In this document: piece after piece, positions 1-4,941 of the stretch
Layout of the letters: every line of letters begins with the position of its first letter
Position numbering within the stretch: the stretch's first letter is position 1
Assembly (NCBI GenBank): GCA_905235955.1
Contig: CAJONN010000148.1
Span: 1 to 5,024 of the forward strand
DNA from: an uncultured Marinilabiliaceae bacterium
Lineage (GTDB): Bacteria > Bacteroidota > Bacteroidia > Bacteroidales > Marinilabiliaceae
DNA: 5,024 nt
Direction of reading: 5' to 3'
Translations under genes and position numbers: made by a program
The notes under the pieces: generated by a model
The model's database searches: none
Told to the model about the DNA's origin: nothing
What the model saw: the letters and a program-made list of their open reading frames with translations, nothing else

Positions 1-48
1 AAAAAGTAAAAGACTAATGAGAAAGTCGTGTTTGGAAATTTGTTTGTA

Positions 49-80
49 GTACATTTCTACTTGCGAAACTTGAGAATGAA
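49..80 (+). repeat. Dispersed repeat, left copy (inverted relative to 4850-4880)
   Basis: Bases 58-73 (TACTTGCGAAACTTGA) are the exact reverse complement of 4855-4870. Similarity continues on both sides: GTACATTTC here against GTGCATTTTT upstream of the core, and ATGAA downstream of the core after a 2-base insertion (GA) in this copy. An exact 16-base inverted match is not expected by chance in a 5-kb window (roughly a few in a thousand). Both copies lie in intergenic DNA, which suggests a dispersed non-coding element rather than a gene fragment. The family name is unknown to me. Confidence 0.6.
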
Positions 81-233
81 AGAATTGTGACTTGAAGGAT
101 AGATTGTGAAAAATTACATCAAAATACTTGTAAAAGTTTAATAATTTGCCTCTAAGTAAGATAAACAAGAAAAAATCTACTAATATAGAAAAACTGATAG
201 CTCAAAAATGATATAATATACATTATTCGTCGT

Positions 234-241
234 TAATTTTG
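234..241 (+). promoter_or_regulatory. Candidate Bacteroidetes -7 promoter element for the tatD-ansA unit
   Basis: TAATTTTG fits the Bacteroidetes primary-sigma -7 consensus TAnnTTTG exactly and is followed by C, as is common. Transcription would start around 247-250, leaving a leader of about 17-20 nt before the ATG at 267. The -33 position (about 209-214) has no TTTG, so this is a half-supported promoter. A sigma70-style TATAAT at 212-217 has no -35 partner, and I do not favour it. Confidence 0.4.
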
Positions 242-266
242 CACTCAGAAAAAATGCAAGCAACAG

Positions 267-1040
267 ATGATAGATACTCATACACATATTGACGGCGAAG
301 AGTTTGAACAAGATCGTGACGAAGTTATTGCTCGTGCTAAGTCGGTTGGCGTATCGCGCATATTATTGCCAAACATTGATACCATGTCGCTCTTAGCTAT
401 GGACGAAGCTTGTAACCTATATCCAGAAATATGCTTACCTATGTATGGTTTGCATCCAACAAGTGTTGATGCTGACTATCAGCAACAATTGGAGTGCATC
501 TATGCTGCAGCCAATGTTGATAAACGCATTGTGGGGATAGGCGAAATAGGGCTCGACCTCTACTGGGACGATACATTTAGGCAGCAACAAGCCGACGCTT
601 TCAAGTGGCAAATAAACTATGCCATAGAGCACCACTTGCCTATGTCTATTCACATTCGCAACGCCTTTGACCTGATGTATGAAGTTTTTGAACAGTTCGA
701 CCCACAACTGATAGTAGGTTCGCTCCACTGTTTCTCAGGCACAGCTGCCGACGCTCAACGCTGCACAAGCACATACCCAAATCTTATGTATGGTGTCAAC
801 GGCACATTTACTTACAAAAAATCAGAATTGCCACAAATATTTGCAAACTATATACCTATAAATAAAGTATTGCTCGAAACCGATGCACCATATCTTTCGC
901 CCTTGCCAAACAGAGGCAAACGCAACGAACCATCCTATTTGCCATTGGTGCTTCAGAAACTCTCAGAGGCTTATCAACTTTCAGCCGATGAAGTAGAGCA
1001 GATAACAGATAACAATGCACGCCAACTCTTCAGACTATAA
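267..1040 (+). CDS. TatD-family metal-dependent hydrolase (putative DNase)
   Basis: This 257-residue protein matches the usual TatD length of about 260. It is an amidohydrolase-type TIM barrel expected to bind two divalent metals in the cytoplasm. All expected metal ligands are visible: H5 and H7 in the N-terminal DTHTHID motif, E93 in GIGEIGLD, H129 in SIHIRN, H154 in SLHCFSG and D206 in LLETDAPYL. The family includes 3'-5' DNA/RNA exonucleases (E. coli TatD), but YcfH and YjjV paralogues share the same motifs, so the exact substrate cannot be assigned. The start is secure because the metal motif begins at residue 3. An out-of-frame ATG at 254 opens only a short reading frame. The asparaginase gene follows after 52 bp with no strong terminator, suggesting co-transcription. 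The tat name is historical and does not imply a role in protein export. Confidence 0.93.
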   Translation: MIDTHTHIDGEEFEQDRDEVIARAKSVGVSRILLPNIDTMSLLAMDEACNLYPEICLPMYGLHPTSVDADYQQQLECIYAAANVDKRIVGIGEIGLDLYWDDTFRQQQADAFKWQINYAIEHHLPMSIHIRNAFDLMYEVFEQFDPQLIVGSLHCFSGTAADAQRCTSTYPNLMYGVNGTFTYKKSELPQIFANYIPINKVLLETDAPYLSPLPNRGKRNEPSYLPLVLQKLSEAYQLSADEVEQITDNNARQLFRL

Positions 1041-1092
1041 GTGCATTTTTTGTAAAAACACACACAACAAAATAGACAACCACACATCTTCA

Positions 1093-2124
1093 ATGAGTCA
1101 ACGAAGCATACTTATTATATATACTGGCGGAACAATAGGCATGGTCAAATCGGCCGAAAACAACTCGCTTGTGCCAATGGACTTTTCCAATATACGCAGC
1201 AAAGTGCCAGAACTTAGCATGTTTGACTTCGACGTGCAAACCATAGCCTTCGACCCACCAATCGACTCATCAGAAATATCAACCGACATTTGGATAAAAA
1301 TAGCGCGCACCATAAGTGTCAACTACAACAAATTCGATGGCTTCGTAATACTGCATGGCACAGACACAATGGCCTATACAGCCAGTGCACTAAGCTATAT
1401 GCTCTGTAACCTATCAAAGCCCGTAGTGCTTACAGGTAGCCAATTGCCAATGGGTACCATTCGCACCGACGGCAAAGAAAACCTAATAGCAGCCATTGAG
1501 ATAGCAGCTGCGCAAGAACACAACACCGCCATAGTACCAGAAGTGTGCGTCTACTTCCAGTCGAAACTATTCAGAGGCAATCGCACAACAAAATTCAATG
1601 CCGAAAACCTCAACGCCTTTCGTTCTGACAACTATCCATCGCTTGCCGATGTTGGCATCAGCATCAAATACAACTACCCCTACATTCGCTACTCGGCCAT
1701 AGGAGGCACATTGTCAGTAAGCGAAAAAATGGACACCAACGTAGTCATTATCAAAATATTTCCGGGCATTACACGCAAAGTGCTTCATGCCATGCTCAGC
1801 GTCGACGGATTGCGAGGTGTAGTACTCGAAACATTTGGCTCAGGCAATGCACCCACCTACAAATGGTTTATCGAAGAACTATCAGAAGCCATAAAACGAG
1901 GCATAACAATAGTCAACGTAACACAATGTATGAGTGGCAGTGTAGAAATGTGGCGATATGACACAGGCGTGCACCTGAAACAGATAGGAGTAGTAAGTGG
2001 ATATGATATAACAACCGAAGCAGCCGTAACAAAATTGATGTATCTGTTGGGTAATTATACTGATATAGGCGAAGTAAGAATGATGCTCAACAAATCGCTT
2101 AGAGGAGAAATATCTGTAAGATGA
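1093..2124 (+). CDS. ansA: Type I (cytoplasmic) L-asparaginase
   Basis: This 343-residue enzyme hydrolyses L-asparagine to aspartate and ammonia. E. coli AnsA has about 338 residues. The N-terminal catalytic motif YTGGTIGM places the nucleophile at T14, the same number as in E. coli AnsA. The second motif HGTDTM supplies T90 and D91, and NRTTK supplies the catalytic-site lysine at about K167. Other family landmarks are S59-S60, LTGSQLPMG (113-121) and a C-terminal domain with a hydrophobic start. There is no signal peptide, so the protein should be cytoplasmic, unlike periplasmic AnsB. An in-frame ATG at 1015 would add 26 residues, but these overlap the end of tatD, are polar and cysteine-containing, and do not resemble the family; the 1093 start restores the family N-terminus. 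Codon use is distinctive: by hand count about 22 of 34 isoleucines are ATA, against 2 of 20 in the exbB-like gene downstream, consistent with lower expression. Confidence 0.93.
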   Translation: MSQRSILIIYTGGTIGMVKSAENNSLVPMDFSNIRSKVPELSMFDFDVQTIAFDPPIDSSEISTDIWIKIARTISVNYNKFDGFVILHGTDTMAYTASALSYMLCNLSKPVVLTGSQLPMGTIRTDGKENLIAAIEIAAAQEHNTAIVPEVCVYFQSKLFRGNRTTKFNAENLNAFRSDNYPSLADVGISIKYNYPYIRYSAIGGTLSVSEKMDTNVVIIKIFPGITRKVLHAMLSVDGLRGVVLETFGSGNAPTYKWFIEELSEAIKRGITIVNVTQCMSGSVEMWRYDTGVHLKQIGVVSGYDITTEAAVTKLMYLLGNYTDIGEVRMMLNKSLRGEISVR

Positions 2125-2189
2125 TAAAGATTTTTCATAAAAAATGTCTAACTTAGACCGCTGAATGTAAATATACCTTATCAAAGGTG

Positions 2190-2221
2190 TTTGCATTTAG
2201 AGCTAAAGTGCATTAAATGTG
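2190..2221 (+). promoter_or_regulatory. Promoter of the exbB-exbD operon
   Basis: TTTG at 2190-2193 is followed after 20 bp by TAAATGTG (2214-2221), a 7-of-8 match to the Bacteroidetes -7 element TAnnTTTG at the expected spacing. The predicted start is near 2228, giving a leader of about 50 nt. It sits after the asparaginase stop, where composition and codon style change, supporting a separate transcription unit. I recognise no Fur-type iron box nearby. Confidence 0.5.
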
Positions 2222-2277
2222 CAACTTAAATAAATAAATATCAATTAATAATAAATTAAAAAATTTTTACTAAAATT
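2222..2277 (+). promoter_or_regulatory. A/T-rich 5' leader of the exbB-like gene, no Shine-Dalgarno
   Basis: The leader is almost entirely A and T, with no G between 2222 and the ATG at 2278 and no purine-rich AGGAGG-like site. An unstructured A/T-rich leader is the known translation-initiation style of well-expressed Bacteroidetes genes. It supports the start at 2278 and fits strong translation of the ExbB-like protein. Confidence 0.55.
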
Positions 2278-3081
2278 ATGAAGAAGCTATTTGCTTTTGT
2301 AGCAGTTTTCGGAATGTTGAGTTTTGGCTCTACAGTAAATGCTCAGGAAGAAGCAGCAGAGGCTGCAGAGCAGACAGAGGAGGTTGCAGCAACAGAAGAG
2401 GTTGCAGCTAATGATGAAGCAGCTGCACCAGCAGCAACAGAAGAAGTTTCAATTCACAAAACCCTTAAAACTAAGTTTGTTGAAGGTGGTGTAGGCTGGA
2501 TGCTTCCAGTGCTTGCATGTCTTGTACTTGGTTTGGCAGTTTCAATTGAAAGAATTATCTACTTGACTGCAGCTGACACCAACAACAAAAAGCTCCTTGC
2601 TAAAGTAGAAGAGGCTCTTGAAAAAGGTGGTGTAGAAGAGGCTAAAAACGTTTGCCGCAACTCACGTGGACCAGTTGCCTCAATATTCTATCAGGGTTTG
2701 CTTCGTTACGACGAAGGTGCTGAAATGGTAGAAAAATCAGTTGTTTCATACGGCTCAGTAATGATGGGTCAGCTTGAAAGCGGTCTTACTTGGATCTCGC
2801 TCTTCATCGCCCTCTCACCATCACTCGGATTCATGGGTACAGTCGTTGGTATGATCGGTGCATTCGATAGCATTCAGGCTATGGGTGATATCTCTCCTAT
2901 CGCCGTTGCAGGTGGTATCAAGGTAGCCCTTCTTACAACACTCTTTGGTCTTATTGCTGCCGTAATTCTTCAGGTATTCTACAACTACATTGTAGTTAAG
3001 ATCGATGGCATAGTCAACAAGATGGAAGATGCTTCTATCTCATTGATGGACATCATCACAAAATATCAGAGAAACCATTAA
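2278..3081 (+). CDS. exbB: ExbB/TolQ/MotA-family proton channel subunit with signal peptide
   Basis: This 267-residue inner-membrane protein should form the pentameric stator that couples proton flow to an ExbD dimer, powering outer-membrane transport or a Tol-like process. Residues 1-22 form a signal peptide (MKK, hydrophobic core, cleavage near NAQ). Residues 23-56 are a low-complexity Ala/Glu-rich periplasmic segment. Transmembrane helix 1 spans about 73-95 and ends in the typical SIER; a cytoplasmic domain covers about 97-168; helices 2 and 3 span about 170-195 and 206-240. The family signature is clear: SLGFMGTVVGM carries T188, aligning with E. coli ExbB T148, and ALLTTLFGLIAA carries T221, aligning with T181, both pore-lining. 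E. coli ExbB lacks a cleaved signal peptide, but extended forms occur in other bacteria. TolQ and MotA share the fold, so exbB is the best name because of the exbD genes that follow. C, T and G endings are frequent in its codons, consistent with high expression. Confidence 0.9.
   Translation: MKKLFAFVAVFGMLSFGSTVNAQEEAAEAAEQTEEVAATEEVAANDEAAAPAATEEVSIHKTLKTKFVEGGVGWMLPVLACLVLGLAVSIERIIYLTAADTNNKKLLAKVEEALEKGGVEEAKNVCRNSRGPVASIFYQGLLRYDEGAEMVEKSVVSYGSVMMGQLESGLTWISLFIALSPSLGFMGTVVGMIGAFDSIQAMGDISPIAVAGGIKVALLTTLFGLIAAVILQVFYNYIVVKIDGIVNKMEDASISLMDIITKYQRNH
2380..2448 (+). repeat. In-frame degenerate repeats coding the Ala/Glu linker of ExbB
   Basis: GAGGTTGCAGC occurs at 2380-2390 and 2398-2408, 18 bp apart. 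The 18-base word at 2386-2403 recurs at 2431-2448 with one difference. All spacings are multiples of three, so the repeats encode recurring TEEVAA-like units in the periplasmic linker. Slipped-strand expansion or contraction here would change linker length without breaking the frame. Confidence 0.6.
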
Positions 3082-3083
3082 TC

Positions 3084-3110
3084 AGTTGTCACCATTACGA
3101 AGTGATAACT
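3084..3110 (+). other. Intercistronic hairpin after the exbB-like gene, no U-tract
   Basis: AGTTGTCAC (3084-3092) pairs with GTGATAACT (3102-3110): nine pairs including one G-U wobble, with a 9-nt loop. It starts three bases after the stop codon and is followed by A-rich DNA rather than a T-run, so it is unlikely to terminate transcription efficiently. A role in protecting the exbB-like mRNA 3' end is plausible but inferred. Confidence 0.5.
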
Positions 3111-3135
3111 TGTCAAAAATAAGACATAGAATAAA

Positions 3136-3582
3136 ATGAAATTAACAGGTTATATATCACAATCTGTGATGATTCTGTTGATGGTCATTAGCGTAGTACT
3201 TATGGCACTTAGCGCAACTGAGGCCTCATACGACATCGCTAATCCTGAACAATTTGAATCTACAGGTACAGTTATTACATGGTCTATTGTGTTGTTGGCA
3301 ATAGCCATAATAGGTGCAGTTCTTTCATACGTAATTGGTGCAATTGTTGACACTTCAAACCTTCTGAAAACCGTGATAGCTGTCATTGGTGCAGCCATAT
3401 TGGTAGGAGTATGCTGGGCACTTGCTGATGGCACTCCACTTCCACTTATAGGTTATGAAGGCACTGAGAATGTACCATTCTGGCTCAAAATAGCCGACAC
3501 AGGTTTGTTCCTTGGTTACATCTCAGCAGTAGTAGCAGTAGTAGCTATTATAGTATCAGAAGTAATACAATTGTTCCGTTGA
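3136..3582 (+). CDS. Four-helix inner-membrane protein of unknown function in the exbB-exbD operon
   Basis: I do not recognise a named family for this 148-residue protein. It is very hydrophobic, with four likely transmembrane helices at about 10-27, 46-70, 76-97 and 117-146. A short polar loop lies at 28-45 (SYDIANPEQFESTG) and another at 98-116. The start at 3136 follows an A-rich leader, typical of this genome, and there is no cleavable signal peptide. It sits between the exbB-like gene (54 bp away) and the first exbD (36 bp away), and I recall similar small membrane proteins at this position in other Bacteroidetes loci. The inference is an accessory, assembly or regulatory subunit of the motor. 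It has no ExbB pore signature and no ExbD aspartate motif, so it is not a duplicated core subunit. Translation near the C-terminus runs over repeated GTA/GCA codons (about 3526-3545). Confidence 0.85.
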   Translation: MKLTGYISQSVMILLMVISVVLMALSATEASYDIANPEQFESTGTVITWSIVLLAIAIIGAVLSYVIGAIVDTSNLLKTVIAVIGAAILVGVCWALADGTPLPLIGYEGTENVPFWLKIADTGLFLGYISAVVAVVAIIVSEVIQLFR

Positions 3583-3594
3583 TGAACCAATTGT
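3567..3594 (+). other. Hairpin spanning the stop codon of the four-helix protein gene
   Basis: ACAATTGTTC (3567-3576) pairs with GAAC plus AATTGT (3584-3594): ten pairs with a single bulged C at 3588. The 7-nt loop contains the TGA stop (3580-3582). It is followed by A-rich sequence with no T-run, so it is not a standard terminator. Its position between two operon genes suggests a possible RNA-processing or coupling element; that role is inferred. Confidence 0.45.
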
Positions 3595-3618
3595 AAAAAC
3601 TTAAAATCAACCAAAAAG

Positions 3619-4191
3619 ATGAGTAAGAAAGAAACACCGGAACTAAATGCCAGCTCACTTGCTGACATTGCATTCCTTCTTTTGATATTCTTCCTCGTCG
3701 CTACAACAATGAGCACGGACACAGGTTTGGCACGTATGCTTCCACCTATGCTTCCGAACAATCAAGACGATGCGCCACCTATCAAGGAACGCAACGTATT
3801 CACTGTACTGCTCAACTTCCGCAACCAACTCCTCGTTGAGGGTGAGTGGGTTGATGTTAGCGAACTGAAGGAAAAAGCAAAAGAGTTTATTGCAAACCCC
3901 GCTGACAAAGATAATCTTCCTGAAAAATCTGAAACAGAAATACCTCTGATAGGTACATACCCTGTATCGAAAGGCGTTATTTCGCTTCAGAACGACCGCG
4001 GTAGCCAATATCAAGCTTATCTGCAAGTGCAAAACGAACTTCAGGCAGCCTACAACGAGCTACGTGACGAATTTGCCAAAATCAAATTCCATAAAAGCTA
4101 CGAAGATTGCTCTGATGCAGAAAAAGATGCTATCAGAAAGGTTTATCCTCAGCGTATTTCAGAAGCAGAACCTAAAAACTATAAGAAGTAA
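3619..4191 (+). CDS. exbD: ExbD/TolR-family biopolymer transport protein, long form
   Basis: This 190-residue protein has a short cytoplasmic N-terminus, one transmembrane helix (about 17-33) and a long periplasmic domain. The segment LNASSLADIAFLLLIFF carries D16, equivalent to the proton-binding D25 of E. coli ExbD. The usual periplasmic ExbD fold is recognisable around 118-150, with ISLQNDRG followed by a helix rich in Gln, Asn and Glu. At 190 residues it is about 50 longer than E. coli ExbD (141); extra length lies in an acidic insert around 93-112 and in a charged C-terminal tail (about 152-190). It should pair with the ExbB-like subunit in the inner membrane. Its stop TAA overlaps the ATG of the next gene by one base, suggesting translational coupling with the second ExbD. 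TolR is an alternative family label. Confidence 0.9.
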   Translation: MSKKETPELNASSLADIAFLLLIFFLVATTMSTDTGLARMLPPMLPNNQDDAPPIKERNVFTVLLNFRNQLLVEGEWVDVSELKEKAKEFIANPADKDNLPEKSETEIPLIGTYPVSKGVISLQNDRGSQYQAYLQVQNELQAAYNELRDEFAKIKFHKSYEDCSDAEKDAIRKVYPQRISEAEPKNYKK

Positions 4192-4652
4192 TGGCAAAGT
4201 TTAAAAAAGGCAAGAAAAATGCGCAGCAGAAGCTCAACACTTCTTCACTGCCTGATATCGTGTTTATGTTGCTGTTCTTCTTCATGGTTGCTACTTCAAT
4301 GAAAGAAGTGACAATGATGGTCAAGATTAAGTCGCCAGAGGCAACCGAGGTAACAAAACTTGAACAAAAGTCGCTCGTTTCCTATATCTATGTAGGTAAA
4401 CCACTGAATGCTCGCAAGTTCGGTTCCGAGCCACGTATACAGCTCAACGACTCATACGCAACAGTTGACGACATTGAGAGTTACATCCTCACCGAACGTG
4501 AAAACATGAAGGAGGCTGACCGTCCGAAGATGACTGTCTCTATCAAAGCCGACTATGATGTGCAGATGGGTACCATAACTGACATCAAGCAAGCTTTGCG
4601 TAAAGCACAGGCTCTAAAGATAAGCTACTCAGCACGTAGAGCAAACAAGTAA
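4191..4652 (+). CDS. exbD: ExbD/TolR-family biopolymer transport protein, short form
   Basis: This 153-residue second ExbD is close to the classical length. A lysine-rich cytoplasmic N-terminus (residues 3-14) precedes one transmembrane helix (about 23-37). LNTSSLPDIVFMLLFFF carries D22, the membrane aspartate. The periplasmic domain ends with the classical strand-helix-strand: MTVSIKADYDVQMG (114-127), a helix with ITDIKQALRKAQ and a final KISYS. Its motif differs from the upstream paralogue (SLPDIVF against SLADIAF), and the periplasmic regions are quite different, so this is an old duplication with specialised copies rather than a recent one. The start overlaps the preceding stop (TAATG). 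A strong terminator follows 24 bp after its stop, so it is the last gene of the operon. Confidence 0.92.
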   Translation: MAKFKKGKKNAQQKLNTSSLPDIVFMLLFFFMVATSMKEVTMMVKIKSPEATEVTKLEQKSLVSYIYVGKPLNARKFGSEPRIQLNDSYATVDDIESYILTERENMKEADRPKMTVSIKADYDVQMGTITDIKQALRKAQALKISYSARRANK

Positions 4653-4676
4653 TTAAAACAGAACAAGTCAAGTAAT

Positions 4677-4714
4677 AAAGGAGTTGGTTTCAAAATCTGA
4701 AGCCAACTCTTTTT
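4677..4714 (+). terminator. Intrinsic terminator of the exbB-exbD operon
   Basis: GAGTTGGTTTC (4681-4691) pairs with GAAGCCAACTC (4699-4709): eleven pairs with one G-U wobble and a 7-nt loop. AAAG before it can extend the pairing into the T-run TTTTT (4710-4714). The stem starts about 28 bp after the last exbD stop, as expected for a rho-independent terminator on the + strand. Confidence 0.88.
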
Positions 4715-4763
4715 GTCTGTTTACTTAAGCGTAGCGAAACGAAGTCCGGCGTAGTCAAATAAG

Positions 4764-4816
4764 AAAAGGTTTTAAATGAAAGAGCGTATGGTATTAAGGT
4801 AATCCAAAAACCTTTT
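4764..4816. repeat. Perfect 10-bp inverted repeat with 33-bp spacer
   Basis: AAAAGGTTTT (4764-4773) is the exact reverse complement of AAAACCTTTT (4807-4816), which runs into a further T. The long spacer and A/T-rich arms make it a weak hairpin. It could act as a back-up terminator in either direction or be part of a repeat element. Function is not established. Confidence 0.45.
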
Positions 4817-4849
4817 TAATTAGTGTTATCTGTATTTCTGAAAAAACTC

Positions 4850-4880
4850 TTCATTCAAGTTTCGCAAGTAAAAAATGCAC
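4850..4880 (-). repeat. Dispersed repeat, right copy (inverted relative to 49-80)
   Basis: The reverse complement of 4855-4870 equals 58-73 exactly, with partial similarity on both sides (4850-4854 and 4871-4880). The left copy has a 2-base insertion beside the core, which would break any reading frame shared by the two copies. This argues that the conserved unit is DNA or RNA rather than protein. It lies about 140 bp after the operon terminator. Confidence 0.6.
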
Positions 4881-4941
4881 AGAAAATAAGCCCTGAGAAT
4901 TGGCGAAAAGAATATACCAACAAATTGTCTTCCAACAATAA

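Larger units (their letters stand above)
1..266. other. AT-rich non-coding upstream region
   Basis: No open reading frame of useful length is present on either strand, and stop codons are frequent in all frames. The stretch is strongly A/T-rich. It contains one copy of a dispersed repeat (49-80), the short repeated word ATTGTGA (84-90 and 103-109) and a candidate -7 promoter element (234-241). I see no terminator for an upstream gene, no tRNA and no recognisable riboswitch. The gene preceding this window must therefore lie entirely outside it, or end before base 1. Confidence 0.7.

Noticed and set aside
208..227. A/T-rich partly symmetric stretch (ATGATATAATATACAT) resembling a Fur-type operator or sigma70 -10 box
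   Set aside because: Only the outer ATG/CAT bases are truly symmetric, and there is no -35 partner; A/T-rich DNA gives such matches readily.
435..728. Minus-strand reading frame within the tatD gene, and similar frames opposite the other genes
   Set aside because: They are opposite strongly supported genes, have no recognisable motifs and no initiation signals, so they are shadows of coding constraint on the + strand.
1041..1062. Possible terminator between tatD and the asparaginase gene (T-run followed by A-run flanked by GTG/CAC)
   Set aside because: The stem is almost all A-T with an asymmetric bulge and no T-run after it, so it is too weak to call.
1015..1092. In-frame N-terminal extension of the asparaginase from an ATG at 1015, including a CIFC motif
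   Set aside because: It overlaps the end of tatD, has no resemblance to the family, and the 1093 start puts the nucleophile at T14 exactly as in E. coli AnsA.
2176..2189. Small hairpin ACCTT-ATCA-AAGGT after the asparaginase gene as its terminator
   Set aside because: Only five base pairs and no T-tract; it also abuts the -33 element of the next promoter.
3526..3545. GTA/GCA trinucleotide repetition as a slippage-prone microsatellite
   Set aside because: It is short and imperfect and simply codes for the Val/Ala-rich last membrane helix.
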